Source of the DNA: Ophiocordyceps camponoti-saundersi (nom. inval.)
Taxonomy: Eukaryota; Ascomycota; Sordariomycetes; Hypocreales; Ophiocordycipitaceae
Length of the DNA stretch: 42,396 nt
Direction: 5' to 3'
Assembly (NCBI GenBank): GCA_003339415.1
Contig: PDHQ01000291.1
Span: 1 to 42,396, forward strand
This document shows positions 13,314 to 24,802 of this stretch, piece by piece. Position 1 is the first letter of the stretch. The number at the start of each line of letters is the position of its first letter. Under the pieces are notes generated by a model. It saw only the letters and a list, made by a program, of their open reading frames with translations. It searched no databases and was not told the DNA's origin. The translations under genes were made by a program, and so were the position numbers.

Positions 13314-16300
13314 CTAGTAACTTTTTCTTTTTTAGGAAGGGGCGCTTTCTTAGCCTATACCGAATTTAGGCGTTTCTCTTTTTAAATTATAAAGCCTTAG
13401 ATTTAAATATTAAAAATATTAATATTAATTAGGCGTTCTAACGCCTTATTTAAATTATCCTTAATTATAATATTTATAAGGTTATTTAAACTATTCTCTA
13501 TCTAATTTCCTTAATTTTCTAGTTTTTATAAGATTCTCTTATTAATATAATATTAATTATTAACTTCTTTTTTTTTATAATTTTAAGCTTTATTAGATAT
13601 TTATATAGCGAGTATAAATTAATATAGATAATAATTTAAATCGCGCTTAATCTAAGTTTAGATTAAATTCTTATTAATATTAAGCTAATAAAGATATTAA
13701 TATTAAAGCTAGCTAATATCCCGTATATTTCGGACGCTAATATAGACTATATTACCTTTTTATACTTTATTAAGCTTTAGTAAATAATATTCCTAGAGAG
13801 CGTAAACTTATCTTTATTATTAATTTTTTATCTAAATATAATAATATATTTAATTTATAAAGATAAGTTAGAGTTATTTATAAAAAAACTATTAGTAAAA
13901 ATATAAAGCTTTATATTATTTAATAATATAAGAATATATTATAATTTTTAGTTTTAATACTTTTATTATTATCGTAGCTTTTTATTAAGCTTTTTATAAT
14001 TTTTTCTATTTAAAGATTATTTCTAAGTAATAATAGAAAAATTATAAGCGGCTTTAGGTTAATAAATAAAAATAATATAAGTACTTTAAATATATTATTT
14101 AAGGTATTACTAAGCGTAATCTAAGGCGGAGTAATTAACGGGTTAAATTTTAGCTATTTAGCCCTTTTATCGAAAAAAGATTAAACTTAAGGTAAGCTTA
14201 ATTTAAGATTTATTAAAGTTTATAATATCCCTAGCTTAGAGAATAGTCTTAAGTTTAATATAAAAGTAAGCGGCGGTTATTTACTTATTTTTTAGTTATC
14301 TAAAAACTTTTATACTAAGTATAAGAGTATTATTAGTTTATAAACTAATAAGCTTAAAATATACTTAATTATTATATTTAATAAAAAGGTAAATATCGAA
14401 AATTAATATTTATATTTATAATTATTAAAAATAATAATCTTAGTAAATCTAAAATTAATAAATACTAGCCTTTATAATATTATATAATAGCTTAATAATA
14501 TAAATTATAATATCCGGAGAGTATTAGTTTTTTATTTTAAGAGGAAGCGTAGCGATAATAATCTTTTTAAAACTAGATTATAATTATAAGTATATTTAAG
14601 TAATATTATATAAAGCTAATTTAAAGCTTAATTAAAAAATAGCTAAAGTAAAAGCGAGAATAAGCTATTAGCTAACTTATTATATTATTAAGGATTAGGT
14701 AAAGATAATATTTTTACCCTTATTGCTATAATTTATAATAATAAGCTTAGATTTTTTATATAGGTAATTAGTACCTATCCCCTTAATTTCCTAAACTATA
14801 TAAGCTTTAAAAATATAAATATTATAATACTTAACGATATTATATTTTTTAAAGGAAAAAATACCGCGGCTAATAAGGTTATTAATCTCCTAAATATCTA
14901 AGGCCTTAAAAAATTAGCTAGCTATTATAATCTTTTTTTTAGCTTAAAGCTTAAAAGATAATAATATATTATCTTTTTCCTTCTATATTATAAAAACGTT
15001 ATTTATAAAAAGATTTCGAGGAATATATATAATAATTTTTAGATAAGGTATTATTTAGGATAATACTAAAATTAAGTTAATATTAGGAAGAAGTAAAGTT
15101 AATATCGATTTAAGGCTTTTATATAAAGGTATTAAAAAAAGGCGGATATATATAAACTAAAAAGAATAAAGATTATATAAGAGATTAATAATAATATTAT
15201 AGCTATTAATAGAAAGAAAAATATATAGTTTTATTTATTTACCGGGTTTACGCTAAATATAAACTTAGCTATTTAAAAATAGCTATAAAATATCGGAGAT
15301 ATTAGGGCTATTTTATATAAATAAAGCGTTATAAACTATTTATTAAGTATAATATTTCTAAAATTTAGTTATAGCTTTTTAGATAGCGGTAGCTTATTAT
15401 AAGGTAAAAGGGGTTAAAGCTAAGTTAAGGTATATATATAAGTAAGCTTTAAAAATTAAAAAAGTTAGGATAAGTTTATTAAGTTTTACTATATTATTAA
15501 TTACTTTTATAGCTATTTATAAGATATAATCCTAATTAATATTAAGTTAAAATTTAGCTAAAATTACCTTATAAGCGCGTTAAAAGGGGGTATAGTATTA
15601 TTTAACTTTCTTAACTAATTAATATACCTTAACGGGGACTTAAATATATATAATACTTAAGGTAATAGCTTTAAAATAGAACTCCTAAAAGTCGAAGTTT
15701 TTTTTAATATTATAACGAATAATATTAGGGGGTTTAAAGTAAATATCGATTTAGATTATACGAAAGGTATTTTAAGTATTTTTCGCAAAAAGAGATAGGA
15801 GAAACTAAGTAGCTTAGAAAGTTATAGCTTAGTTAATAGCGTATAAGATAGCTTATTAGTTAATATAGAGAATATCTATAATAACCTTAAAGTTAAAATC
15901 GCGGTTATTTTTTAGCTTAAATTTAAACTATTAGGGTATAGGGCTATTTAATTAGTATTAACGATAAACCTTAAAAATAGCCTTAATAACTTAGATATTA
16001 ATATTATATTTAGCTTAAGTAAATAGTTAATATAGATAGGATACGCTAAGGTACTTAAATTATTTATAAATTTAGTATATTTCCTACTTAGTAAGATATA
16101 ATATTACTTTTTTTAAAAATAAAAAAAAAACTAAGGATAACCTTACTTATATATAATATAGATTTTAATTATATTATAGATAAGGTAATTTAAAATATTA
16201 CGGAAGAATATCCTTAATTAATCTATATTTACTAAATATAAGAGGAATAGGGTTTAAGTAAGTAAGATATAAAATATAATTTTACTTACTAAGGTTATAA

Positions 16301-18788
16301 CTTAAATAAAGCTAATAAAGATAATAGTTTAACTTTTACCGAATTTAATAAATACTTAGCTAGCGGTAAACTTATTAAGGGATAATAAAGGTATAAAAAG
16401 CTATAATATTTTAAACTAAGATTAACCTAATATTAATATAAATATTATATTAATATTAATTAAAATATCTTAGAATATTATTTAAGAATAGCGGTCTATT
16501 AAGGTAAAATAAGTAATAGGAGCTATAATAAGTATAAGCTTATAAAAGTTATCTCCTATTAGGAAATATATATATATTAACTAATATAATATTTTAGCTA
16601 CTTAAAGTAATATTAATAGTAAGTTTTCTATTAATTCCGTAATTTAAAGTATATAAAATATTTAAATTAATTATATAAACGATAAAATATAATATAAAGT
16701 TTTAGTAAGTTTATAAGATAGGAGTACTTATCCGTTATCGCTATCCTCCTTTAGTATTTTTTTTATTTTTTCGAATTCTATAAGATAAGCGTCGAAATTA
16801 ACCTTTATATTAGTAAAAGTATAATAAGCTAGAAATATATATTTAAATATTTTATATTCTTTTTCTATATATTTAAAGAACTAATATTTAATCTTACCGT
16901 AAATAAAGTATTTATAGTTTTATAAGATATTAGCTTTTAAGTTATAAGTAAAATTATTTCCGCTATTATTACGATATTAGTTTAAGGGTTAGTTAAAGGT
17001 TTTTTAATATTAGCGATTAAGGTAAAAAATATCGGGGCTTAGAGCGTTAAGAAAAGGTAATAGTAAGTAAAAGCTTTAAATATATTATAAGCTATTAGAT
17101 TAATAAGTTAGGGCTATTTCTAAAAAGAAATAAAGGTTAGATATAAGCGTTTCTATATTTTTCGTAAGTTTAAAAAATATAAATTCTAATTTAAGGACGC
17201 CTCGGTAAGCGTTAATAAGGGTTATTCGTAAAAAGGCGTTACTAATATAATTAGAACTAAGAGTATACTAATAGAAATTTAATTTATTAAAGAATTTTTA
17301 TAGGACTTTATATAATTTACTTTTAAGGTATAAAGTCTAAACTATCTAGTAAATAATAAATATCTAATTTATATAATAATAAGAGTAGTTAATATTTATA
17401 TTAAAATACTTTTATATTTAAAAATATATATTACGGAAAGTAAAAAATTAATTAATATAATTAAGATAATACTATCTTATTTAGCTTAAAAAAGTATATA
17501 GAAAAATTATATAAAAATAAGATAGGTAAATTTTTAATATAAAATAAATATTTATAAAGATATAGATCTTATTATCTAAAAAGTTATAAAATTCGCTTAA
17601 GTATATAATATTCTTATCTTAAATTTTAGTAAATTAAGTAATTATTTCTAAATTAATATATATATTAGGAAATTTAATTAGGGGTAATATAAAGAAAGTA
17701 AAAGTATCTAGTATAAGTTTATCTTAAAATTAAGGTATTTTCGATAAAAGTCTTTATTAATATCGATAAAGTTTTATATTAGTATCTAAATAAGGACCTT
17801 AGCTATTAATATTAAGTTTAGCTATACTTACTAATAGTTTTTTAATAAGCGTATCTAATAAGGACTATATTTTTCGAGTAATAGCTTAAGAGTTTTAGAA
17901 TTAGTATATTATTAGTTATTAAGTAAGTTAAATTAGTAGATTTTAAGATAATATATTTAATTATAATACCTAAAAATTAGGGATAATTTAAATTTAAATA
18001 TTCTTAGCGTCTAAGCTAGGCTTTAGTTAAGATACTATTTACTATTATAAGGTAAGTACGGTAATAGTTTAGGTTTCTATCTTAGTTTCTAATATTAATC
18101 TAATAAGGATTATAAGTCTTAATTTAAAAAAGGTTTTGCTATATATTTAAGCTAGCTATATAAGAGGTTTATTTATATTTAGAAATTTTTTAAGTTTTTT
18201 TAAGGCGGGTTCCTTAGATTTACTAATATAAATTCCTTATCTTATAAAAAAGCTTCGGGTAAGGTTTTTTATAAATACTTATCTTATTTCCTATATCTTC
18301 GTTTTCTAGCTATTAAAATATCGTTAGAAAAGGTTAAATAAAGCGAGATTAAAAAGTTATTTATTATTTTTAATAAATAAGATAAATTTTACTATTATTA
18401 GTTTAATTATCTTTACGTTCTCGTAATCTCTTAATATATTATTATTTTAGTAATCTAAGTTAAACTAATTCTAATATTATTTCGGGATCTTAGTATATCT
18501 AAATATTTCCTAAGTTAGCTAGTTATAATATTTAAGGAGTTTTATTCTATTTTTAGGAGAGGTATTTATAGTTATAAGTAAGTTTTCGAACTAGCTTTAG
18601 ATAGATATTGTAAAATATTTAAGTTAGCTTTTTTAAGAGTTCTAAAAAAGGTCTTATATAGCCTTTTATTAACTTTTTAATTAATTATAGCTTACCTCTA
18701 TATAGTTACTTTCGTAAAAGTTTACTATTAAGGTTAATTATTCTATTTTTACTAATTTATAGTTAACTAAATTTTAATTACTAATTAG

Positions 18789-19199
18789 TATTAGTTAGCT
18801 TTTATAATATATATATAAAAGTTAATAGCGATTATTAATATTAAAGGTATAATTTTTCTAATTTATAATATTTATTTATATTTTCTTTAAAAATAAAGGG
18901 AATTTTATATTTACTTATATATAAAATATTCTTATATATACTCTCTTCTTCTATACTCGATATTAGATCGAGTATAATCTAATCTTTTCCTAAAACTAAT
19001 CCGATATTAACTAGGAGTTTATTAAAGCTCCTATCTAAAATACTATAATAAAAATATAATCGAAATTTACCTTACTTCTTATTACTTAAGTCCCTCTAAT
19101 ATATCCTACGTAATATATCCCTTTTCCCCCTATCCTAAATATATATAGATCTTATTCTATACTTATATAGATTTTAGTTATTCTTATATAAGTCTAATA
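18789..19199. repeat. Right LTR of B (411 bp)
   Basis: It has the same length and ends as 12903-13313 and is followed by the TSD copy gctac. Confidence 0.85.
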
Positions 19200-21552
19200 G
19201 CTACTTTAGATATTATATATACCTAAGTCCTTATTAAGGTATATTAGTTAGTTAGGAAAGTTAAATAATATTATACCTCTTTTCGATATATTTATAAAGT
19301 AATTTTAGCTAAACTTTAACCTAATATTAGTTAGGATTTTATTTTATAAATAGCTATAAAAGTAGTTAATAATATAATAGGACTTAATAAACTTATCTTA
19401 ACTTTTTTAATTTTTAAAGCTTACTTATATATATACCTTAACTTAGCTTTAACCTCTTTTACTTTATAATAAGCTACCGCTATCTAAAAAGCTATAACTA
19501 AATTTTAGAAATATTATACCTAATAGATAATCTATAACGCTTTATTTATATAAAATAGCCCTAATATCTTCGATATTTTATAGCTACTTTTAAATAGCTA
19601 AGTTTATATTTAGCGTAAACTTAGTAAATAGATAAAGCTATATACTTTTCTCTTTATTAATAGCTATAATATTATTATTAATCTCTTATATAAATTTTAT
19701 TTTTTCCGGTTTATATATATCCGCTTTTTTCTAATACCTCTATATAAAGGCCCTAAATTAATACTAACTTTACCTTCTCTTAATATTAACTTAATTTTAG
19801 TATTATCCTAAGTAATATCTTATCTAAAAATTATTATATATATTTTTTAAAATCTTTTTATAGATAATATTTTTATAATATAAAAAGAAAAAGATAATAT
19901 ATTATTATCTTTTAAGCTTTAAGCTAAAGGAAAAATTATAATAGCTAGCTAACTTTTTAAAGCTTTAAATATTTAGAAAATTAATAACCTTATTAGCTAT
20001 AGCGTTTTTTCCTTTAAAAAATATAATATTATTAAGTATTATAGCGTTTATATTTTTAAAGCTTATATAGTTTAGGAAATTAAGGGGATAGGTATTAATT
20101 ACTTATATAAAAAATCTAAGCTTATTATTATAAGTTATAATAATAAGGGTAAAAATATTATTTTTACTTAATTTCTAATAATATAATAAGTTAGCTAATA
20201 GCTTATTTTTACTTTTACCTTAGCTATTTTCTAATTAGGCTTTAAATTAGCTTTATATAATATTACCTAAATATACTTATAATTATAATCTAATCTTAAA
20301 AAAACTATTATTACTATATTTCCCCTTAAGATAAAAAATTAGTATTTTTTAAATATTATAATTTATATTATTAAGCTATTATATAATATTATAAAAGCTA
20401 ATATTTATTAATTTTAAACTTACTAAAACTATTATTTTTAATAGCTATAAATATAAATATTAACTTTTAATATTTACCTTTTTATTAAATATAATAATTA
20501 AGCGTATTTTAAGCTTATTAGTTTATAAACTAATAATACTTTTATACTTAATATAAAAGCTTTTAGATAATTAAAAAATAAGTAAATAACCGCTACTTAG
20601 TTTCGTACTAAACTTAAAATTATCTTTTAAGCTAGGGATATTACGGATTTTAATAAATTTTAAATTAACCTCGCTTTAAGTTTAATTTTCTTTCGATAAA
20701 AAAGCTAAGTAGCTAAAATTTAACTTATTAATTACTTCGCTTTAAATTACGCTTAATAATACCTCGAATAATATACTTAAGGTACTTATATTACCTTTAT
20801 CTATTAACTTAAAGCTACTTATAATCTTTCTATTATTACCTAAAAATAATTTTTAGATAAAAAAGATTATAAGAAATTTAATAAAAAGCTATAATAATAG
20901 TAAAAATATTAAAATTAAAGATTATAATATATCCTTATATTACTAAATAATATAAAGTTTTATATTTTTACTAATAATTTTTTTATAAATAACTCTAACT
21001 TATTTTTATAAATCGGATATATTATTATATTTAAATAAAAAACTAGCGGTAAAAATAAGTTTATATTTTCTAAGAATATTATCTACTAAAGCTTAATAAA
21101 ATATAAAAAAGTAATATAGTCCGTATTAATATCTAAAATATATAAAATATTAGCTAGCTTTAATATTAATATCTTTATTAGCTTAATATTAATAAGAATT
21201 TAATTTAAACTTAGATTAAGTATAATTTAAATTATTATCTATACTAACTTATACTTACTATATAAATATTTAATAAAGCTTAAGATTATAAAAGAAAAAA
21301 GGTTAATAATTAATATTATATTAATAAAAAAGTTTTATAAAAACTAAGAAATTAAGGAAATTAAATAGATAAATAGTTTAGATAATTTTATAAATATTAT
21401 AATTAAAGATAATCCGAATAAGGCGCTAGAATACTTAATTAATATTAATATTTTTAATATTTAAATTTAAAGTTTTATAACCTAAAAAGAGAAACGCTTA
21501 AACTTAGTATAAGCTAAAAAATTACCTTTTCCTAAAAAAGAAAAAGTTACTA

Positions 21553-21963
21553 ATATTAAACTTATATAAAAATAACTAAAATATATATAAGTATAAAATA
21601 AAATTTATATATATTTAGAATAAGGGGAAAAAGGATATATTATATAAGATATATTAAAAGGATTTAAGTAATAAGAAGTAAGGTAAGTTTCGATTATATT
21701 TTTATTATAGTATTTTAGATAGGAGCTTTAATAGATTTTTAGTTAATATTAGATTAGTTTCGGAAAGAGATTAGATTATACTTAATCTAATATCGAGTAT
21801 AGAAAAAAAGAGTATATATAAAAATATTTTATATATAAGTAAACGTAGAATTCTCTTTATTTTAAAGAAGATATAGATAAATATTATAAACTAAAAGAAT
21901 TATACTTTTAGTATTAGTAATCGCTATTAACTCCTATATACGCAATATAAAGGCTAACTAATA
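21553..21963. repeat. Right LTR of A (411 bp)
   Basis: It begins tattaaactt (one extra G-to-A change) and ends ctaactaata. It is preceded by the interior end that is also seen next to the LTR of C. Confidence 0.85.
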
Positions 21964-21992
21964 ATTTTACTATTTTATATATAAAAAGTAAA

Positions 21993-22790
21993 TTTATTTA
22001 TTTTATAGCTTATAAGAAAAAATTATATTATTATTTTTTTATTAAAAGTTTTATTTTAAATAAAATTAGTTTTATTTTAAAATATAAGTAATATAAGATT
22101 AGGTAAAAATATATATATTTCCTAATTTTAAAAGTTTATAAACTAAAATCTTATATATATTACTCCTTTTCCTTTTTTAATATTAACTAAAGTTTAATAA
22201 TAATAAAAATAGAAACGCTAAAAAGTAAATATAATAATACTTTTTTTAACTTTTTCTTTAAATTTATTTATAGCTTTATTATAATAATTTAGCTATTTTT
22301 AAAATTAGCTATTATAAAGTTTATTATAAGATAATAAAACCTTAATATATTTTTTAACTATATTAATAAAGCTTTAAATAATTTAATTATTAAAGCTATT
22401 TTAATTAATTATAAAAATTTAATTTATAATAATAATAATAGCTTAAAAGATAAATAAGCTATATAAACTCTATATTAGATTTAATTTATATATACTTTTA
22501 TTATTATAAAATCCGCTTTAAGGGAAATATTAGCTTTTTAATTATTAATTATTACTTAGTTTATTAAATATATAAAATATTAGGTATAGGCGGGGTCTAA
22601 CCTAAAGCTAAGGTAATACTTAAGGGGAGGGTTTTACTCTAAGTTCTCCGGTTTTTCCCTCTCTTAGAATATATATAGGATAGTTCTAAGCTATATAAAG
22701 TATACTAGCGTATTAATATTATTATTATTATTATTATATATTTCTATTTTACTATATAGCTAGAAAGCTTTAACTTATACGTACCGCTTA
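21993..22790. other. RIP-mutated spacer between element D and the ELP4 island; possible solo LTR
   Basis: No gene or ORF is visible. A stretch from about 22579 to 22775 begins tattaggtataggcggggt and contains a TATA-like region (ctatataaag) and a TTA microsatellite (about 22719-22738). It ends near a Ctttaac motif and looks like a mutated LTR, but no second copy or TSD was found. The rest is AT-rich with local inverted repeats (for example the pair flanking 22105-22140). Confidence 0.35.
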
Positions 22791-22955
22791 TATAGGTAAT
22801 ATCGTGACTAATACGAATAGGTGCCGTGGCAAATATAAAATTCTCCTCAGCTATAACTTCCTTACTAAGGCGTCTACTATCTGTATCCGTAAATAAGGCG
22901 CTTAACTTCTAACTCTACGATAGTCTATAAATCAAGATTTCAAGCCATTGATTTC
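22791..22955 (+). promoter_or_regulatory. Short upstream region of ELP4 next to RIP-mutated DNA
   Basis: Within about 165 bases before the ELP4 start codon the sequence changes from CpA/TpG-free DNA to ordinary composition: intact tg/ca appear from about 22804 and are frequent just before the ATG. The promoter and 5' UTR must be either this short segment or lie partly in mutated DNA. No TATA box or known factor site stands out. Confidence 0.4.
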
Positions 22956-24123
22956 ATGGCTTTTCGCAAGCGGAATCATATGCTTGACGCCTCGGCTGTC
23001 TCGTACAGCTCCGAGACGAAAGAAGCGGTTGTTCACAGCGGTCTACAAGTCTCCGTAGGACGTAGGCCGAGGACGTCGACGGGAACACCCTCCTTAGATA
23101 AAATACTAACGAGCCAAGGTGGCCTGCCTTTCGGGACCTCTTTACTGATCGAGGAGAGCGGCACCACCGATAATGGAGGCATTTTGTCAAGCTACTTCGC
23201 CGCGGAGGGCTTGGTGCAGGGTCATGAAATCCATTTCTACGGTTCCGACGACATTTGGAAACAGTTGCCTGGGCTTGTCGAGGAAGAGAAATCACAAGAG
23301 GTCGCACCTCTGACCTCTTCACATCATAAACTGCGGATTGCATGGCGATATGAAAATCTAAACCCTTTGATTACGGGTATGGGTTCCTGATCCTCCAATC
23401 CGTTCCAGTGATATAGATCTTGAGAAATAGGTCGCTAATCAGCTATGTATAAATTTCACAGGTTCTTTCGAAAACATAGCCGAATCATTTGGCCACACAT
23501 TCGACTTATCAAGACGCCTAGAGTCAACTGCAATACGAGGCCAGCTTCACACGTCGTCTCCTTACGGTGATTTGGATAATAAGTCACCGTTCAGTTTGAG
23601 GCAGTTTCTCTTACTAGTAGAGACAAGGTTAAGCCACTCACCGCCGCTTTCAGGACATAGGATCATGATTCCGAATCTTCTTTCACCCGCGCTGAATGGG
23701 CCAACGGCCGCAGAACCTGAGAGTCTGTTGCAGCTCGTTCATGGATTTCGAAGTCTTCTGAGGCAATTCTCCACAAGGGCAGTCGCCCTAGCGAGCATAC
23801 CAATTTCGCTTTTTCCTAGATCTTCCGGTCTCATCAGATGGACAGAACTTCTATTTGATGGCATAATCGAGGTCGATGCACATCAACTCGCTGTTCATTC
23901 AGGTCATGATGGAAGTATAGCACAGGGGGCTCTTCGGGTTCACAGTTTACCTGTATTTCACGAGAGGGGTGGAGGCCAAGAAAGCGCGTCTCTAAAGGAG
24001 ACATGGTGCCTCAAAATCAGTCTTGTGAGCGGCGTAAATATTCAGCCTTCAAATTTGCCGCCTGTAAGTCATGGCGAGCATCATCAAGATGCCTTCAGTC
24101 TGAATACAGACATGGAATTTTGA
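22956..24123 (+). CDS. ELP4: Elongator complex subunit 4 (Elp4/PAXNEB), two exons
   Basis: Elp4 is part of the Elp4-5-6 ring of Elongator, which is needed for wobble-uridine modification of tRNAs and is also linked to transcription elongation. Family knowledge: it has a RecA-like fold without a standard ATP-binding P-loop. Seen here: exon 1 is 22956-23376 and exon 2 is 23462-24123, giving 360 residues. The start MAFRKRN resembles fungal Elp4 starts. Other landmarks are GTPSLDKIL (about 43-51), TSLLIEESGTTDNGG (61-75) at the P-loop position, KLRIAWRYE (125-133), GHTFDLSRRL (about 151-160), HRIMIPNLLSPAL, a region around LFPRSSGLIRW, VHSLPVFHERGGG, and a C-terminal acidic tail ending DMEF. Splicing the 85-nt intron keeps the frame; without it the reading frame stops at 23388. 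The length is slightly short for the family but complete. Codons keep many CpA/TpG, so RIP has not leaked in. It is convergent with HEM12. Confidence 0.9.
23377..23461 (+). other. ELP4: Intron of ELP4 (85 nt)
   Basis: The donor is GTATGG at 23377, a branch-like gctaatc lies near 23434-23440, and the acceptor is ttcacag ending at 23461. Exon 1 ends in phase 1 and the join gives a glycine codon (G+GT), carrying on into the conserved FGHTFDL segment. In-frame stops at 23388 and 23428 lie inside the intron. Confidence 0.85.
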
Positions 24124-24190
24124 AATCTGACACGGGCGCAGTTGCCTTTGTGCATTCGGACGCTGTGAAGTTGTTTCAAGATTTCGTTGT

Positions 24191-24205
24191 GAAACTGAAG
24201 CTATA
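24191..24205 (+). repeat. Target-site duplication, left copy (15 bp)
   Basis: gaaactgaagctata is repeated exactly at 24803-24817 and flanks the SINE-like insertion. It lies 67 bp past the ELP4 stop. Confidence 0.85.
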
Positions 24206-24802
24206 TATATATATTATATTACTCTAGTGACCTGTGTAGGTATCTAGGCATACAATTATTTGATAGAGAGGAAAAACCGGAGCGCCCGGGGAAAAACCCC
24301 TTACTTAATGTGTTCGGCTAGCTTACAGGCTAACTTCATCGTATCGGAAAGCTTAATCGTTATAGGAAGTATCCGAAGTTACGCTAATCCTAAGCGAGAG
24401 GTACTTATACTTCTTATCGCATATCTTATCTAAGTTCTAAGTAGTTCCGGTACGTATATCGGTAGATACCGTAGCGAAGATAGTTTTTACTTCGTAATCG
24501 TACTTTATTGCCGGATTATAGTCGCTATTAAAGGGGACCTTATTCCTCTAATAACCTACGTTATTTAACTATACCTTTACCCCCGTGCCTTACCTAAGCC
24601 TCGGCCGGGTTACCACTCCTGCCGAGGGAGGAAAGGAGCCCGGCAGGGTTACTACTCCTGCCGGGGTTATGCCGGGGTCGGACCGTACCCCGGCTGTGTA
24701 GTTAGGGTAAAAAATACCCGTGCCCTCCGCCGGATTCGAACCGACTGCCTCTCTCATGGGAGACCAATATCTCCAGACGCTTGACCACTGCGCCAGGAGG
24801 GC
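24206..24802 (-). mobile_element. SINE-like retroposon (597 bp) in the ELP4-HEM12 intergenic region
   Basis: The insertion is bounded by a perfect 15-bp direct repeat. On the minus strand it starts exactly at the first base of a tRNA-like head (24802) and ends in a TA-rich simple tail (tatatatatattatatt, next to 24206). A tRNA-derived promoter head, an unrelated body, a simple-repeat tail and a long TSD define a SINE. The body includes a GC-rich part with two copies of an actcctgccg motif (about 24614-24660). A part at about 24345-24585 has few CpA/TpG and looks partly RIP-mutated, whereas the tRNA head is not. No other copy is visible in this window, so the family assignment rests on structure. 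Confidence 0.75.
24721..24802 (-). ncRNA. tRNA-like SINE head with Pol III A and B boxes (82 nt)
   Basis: Read on the minus strand it has a perfect 7-bp acceptor stem (GCCCTCC with GGAGGGC), an A-box-like TGGCGCAGTGG, and a T arm with stem GTCGG/CCGGC around TTCGAAT (B box GGTTCGAATCC). The middle is abnormal: GGAGA/TCTCC closes a 6-nt loop without the usual U before an anticodon, and a second hairpin TCTC/GAGA competes with it. No anticodon can be assigned safely. Because its 5' end coincides with the end of a TSD, it is best seen as the internal promoter of the SINE rather than a working tRNA gene. Confidence 0.7.

Larger units (their letters stand above)
12903..19199. mobile_element. Element B: complete LTR retrotransposon (6,297 bp) nested in A, opposite orientation
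   Basis: LTRs of 411 bp at 12903-13313 and 18789-19199 are both inverted relative to those of A. The element is bounded by a perfect 5-bp TSD gctac (12898-12902 and 19200-19204), and removing it with one TSD copy rejoins the interior of A in register with the interior of B. It is heavily RIP-mutated with no intact frame. Coding direction is unresolved: a tggtaac-like primer-binding candidate (mutated to tagtaac) follows the left LTR, but a purine run that could be a polypurine tract lies near the same end on the other strand. Confidence 0.9.
9368..21963. mobile_element. Element A: full-length LTR retrotransposon (about 6.29 kb) split by B
   Basis: LTRs of 411 bp lie at 9368-9778 and 21553-21963 in the same orientation. 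The interior is 9779-12902 plus 19205-21552. Subtracting element B and one TSD copy leaves 6,294 bp, almost exactly the length of B (6,297 bp). The two halves of the interior align in order with the interior of B in reverse. Flanking pentamers are atatc (9363-9367) and atttt (21964-21968). They are diverged but occupy the positions expected for a TSD within the right arm of D. No ORF survives, and the superfamily is not recognised. Confidence 0.85.
4992..21992. mobile_element. Element D: long inverted-repeat element split by E and A/B (about 2.6 kb without insertions)
   Basis: The left arm (4992 to at least 5670) is matched in inverted orientation by three separated pieces: about 6930-7150, 8927-9367 and 21964-21992. 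Removing the E and A/B insertions with one TSD copy each restores a continuous right arm. The outermost 27 bases of the left arm reappear, apart from C-to-T type changes, only to the right of element A, which shows that A interrupted the arm. Without insertions D is about 2,619 bp. The arms appear to continue inwards with falling similarity, and the centre contains a gggggtacctcccc near-palindrome near 5752. No transposase is recognisable. It could be a non-autonomous DNA transposon or another kind of inverted duplication. The true ends are uncertain because C abuts the left side. Confidence 0.65.

Noticed and set aside
9368..21963. Assigning a coding strand and superfamily to A, B and C
   Set aside because: Primer-binding and polypurine candidates point in different directions after mutation, and no reverse transcriptase motif could be read with confidence.
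1..22790. AT-rich DNA as mitochondrial sequence or a centromere
   Set aside because: LTR pairs, TSDs and a strict C-to-T/G-to-A pattern explain it as RIP-mutated nuclear transposons. A centromeric role cannot be excluded, but nothing in the sequence shows it.
22954..23343. Minus-strand open frame overlapping ELP4 exon 1
   Set aside because: It is a shadow frame: the plus strand encodes clear Elp4 motifs, and the minus translation is arginine/serine-rich without family features.
24003..24227. Plus-strand open frame across the ELP4 stop, reaching into the SINE
   Set aside because: It is a different frame from ELP4, which already ends with a family-like acidic tail at 24121. The frame runs into the TSD and TA tail of the inserted SINE.
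24721..24802. Functional tRNA gene
   Set aside because: The anticodon arm is not canonical and the 5' end coincides with a 15-bp target duplication, so a SINE head is the better reading.
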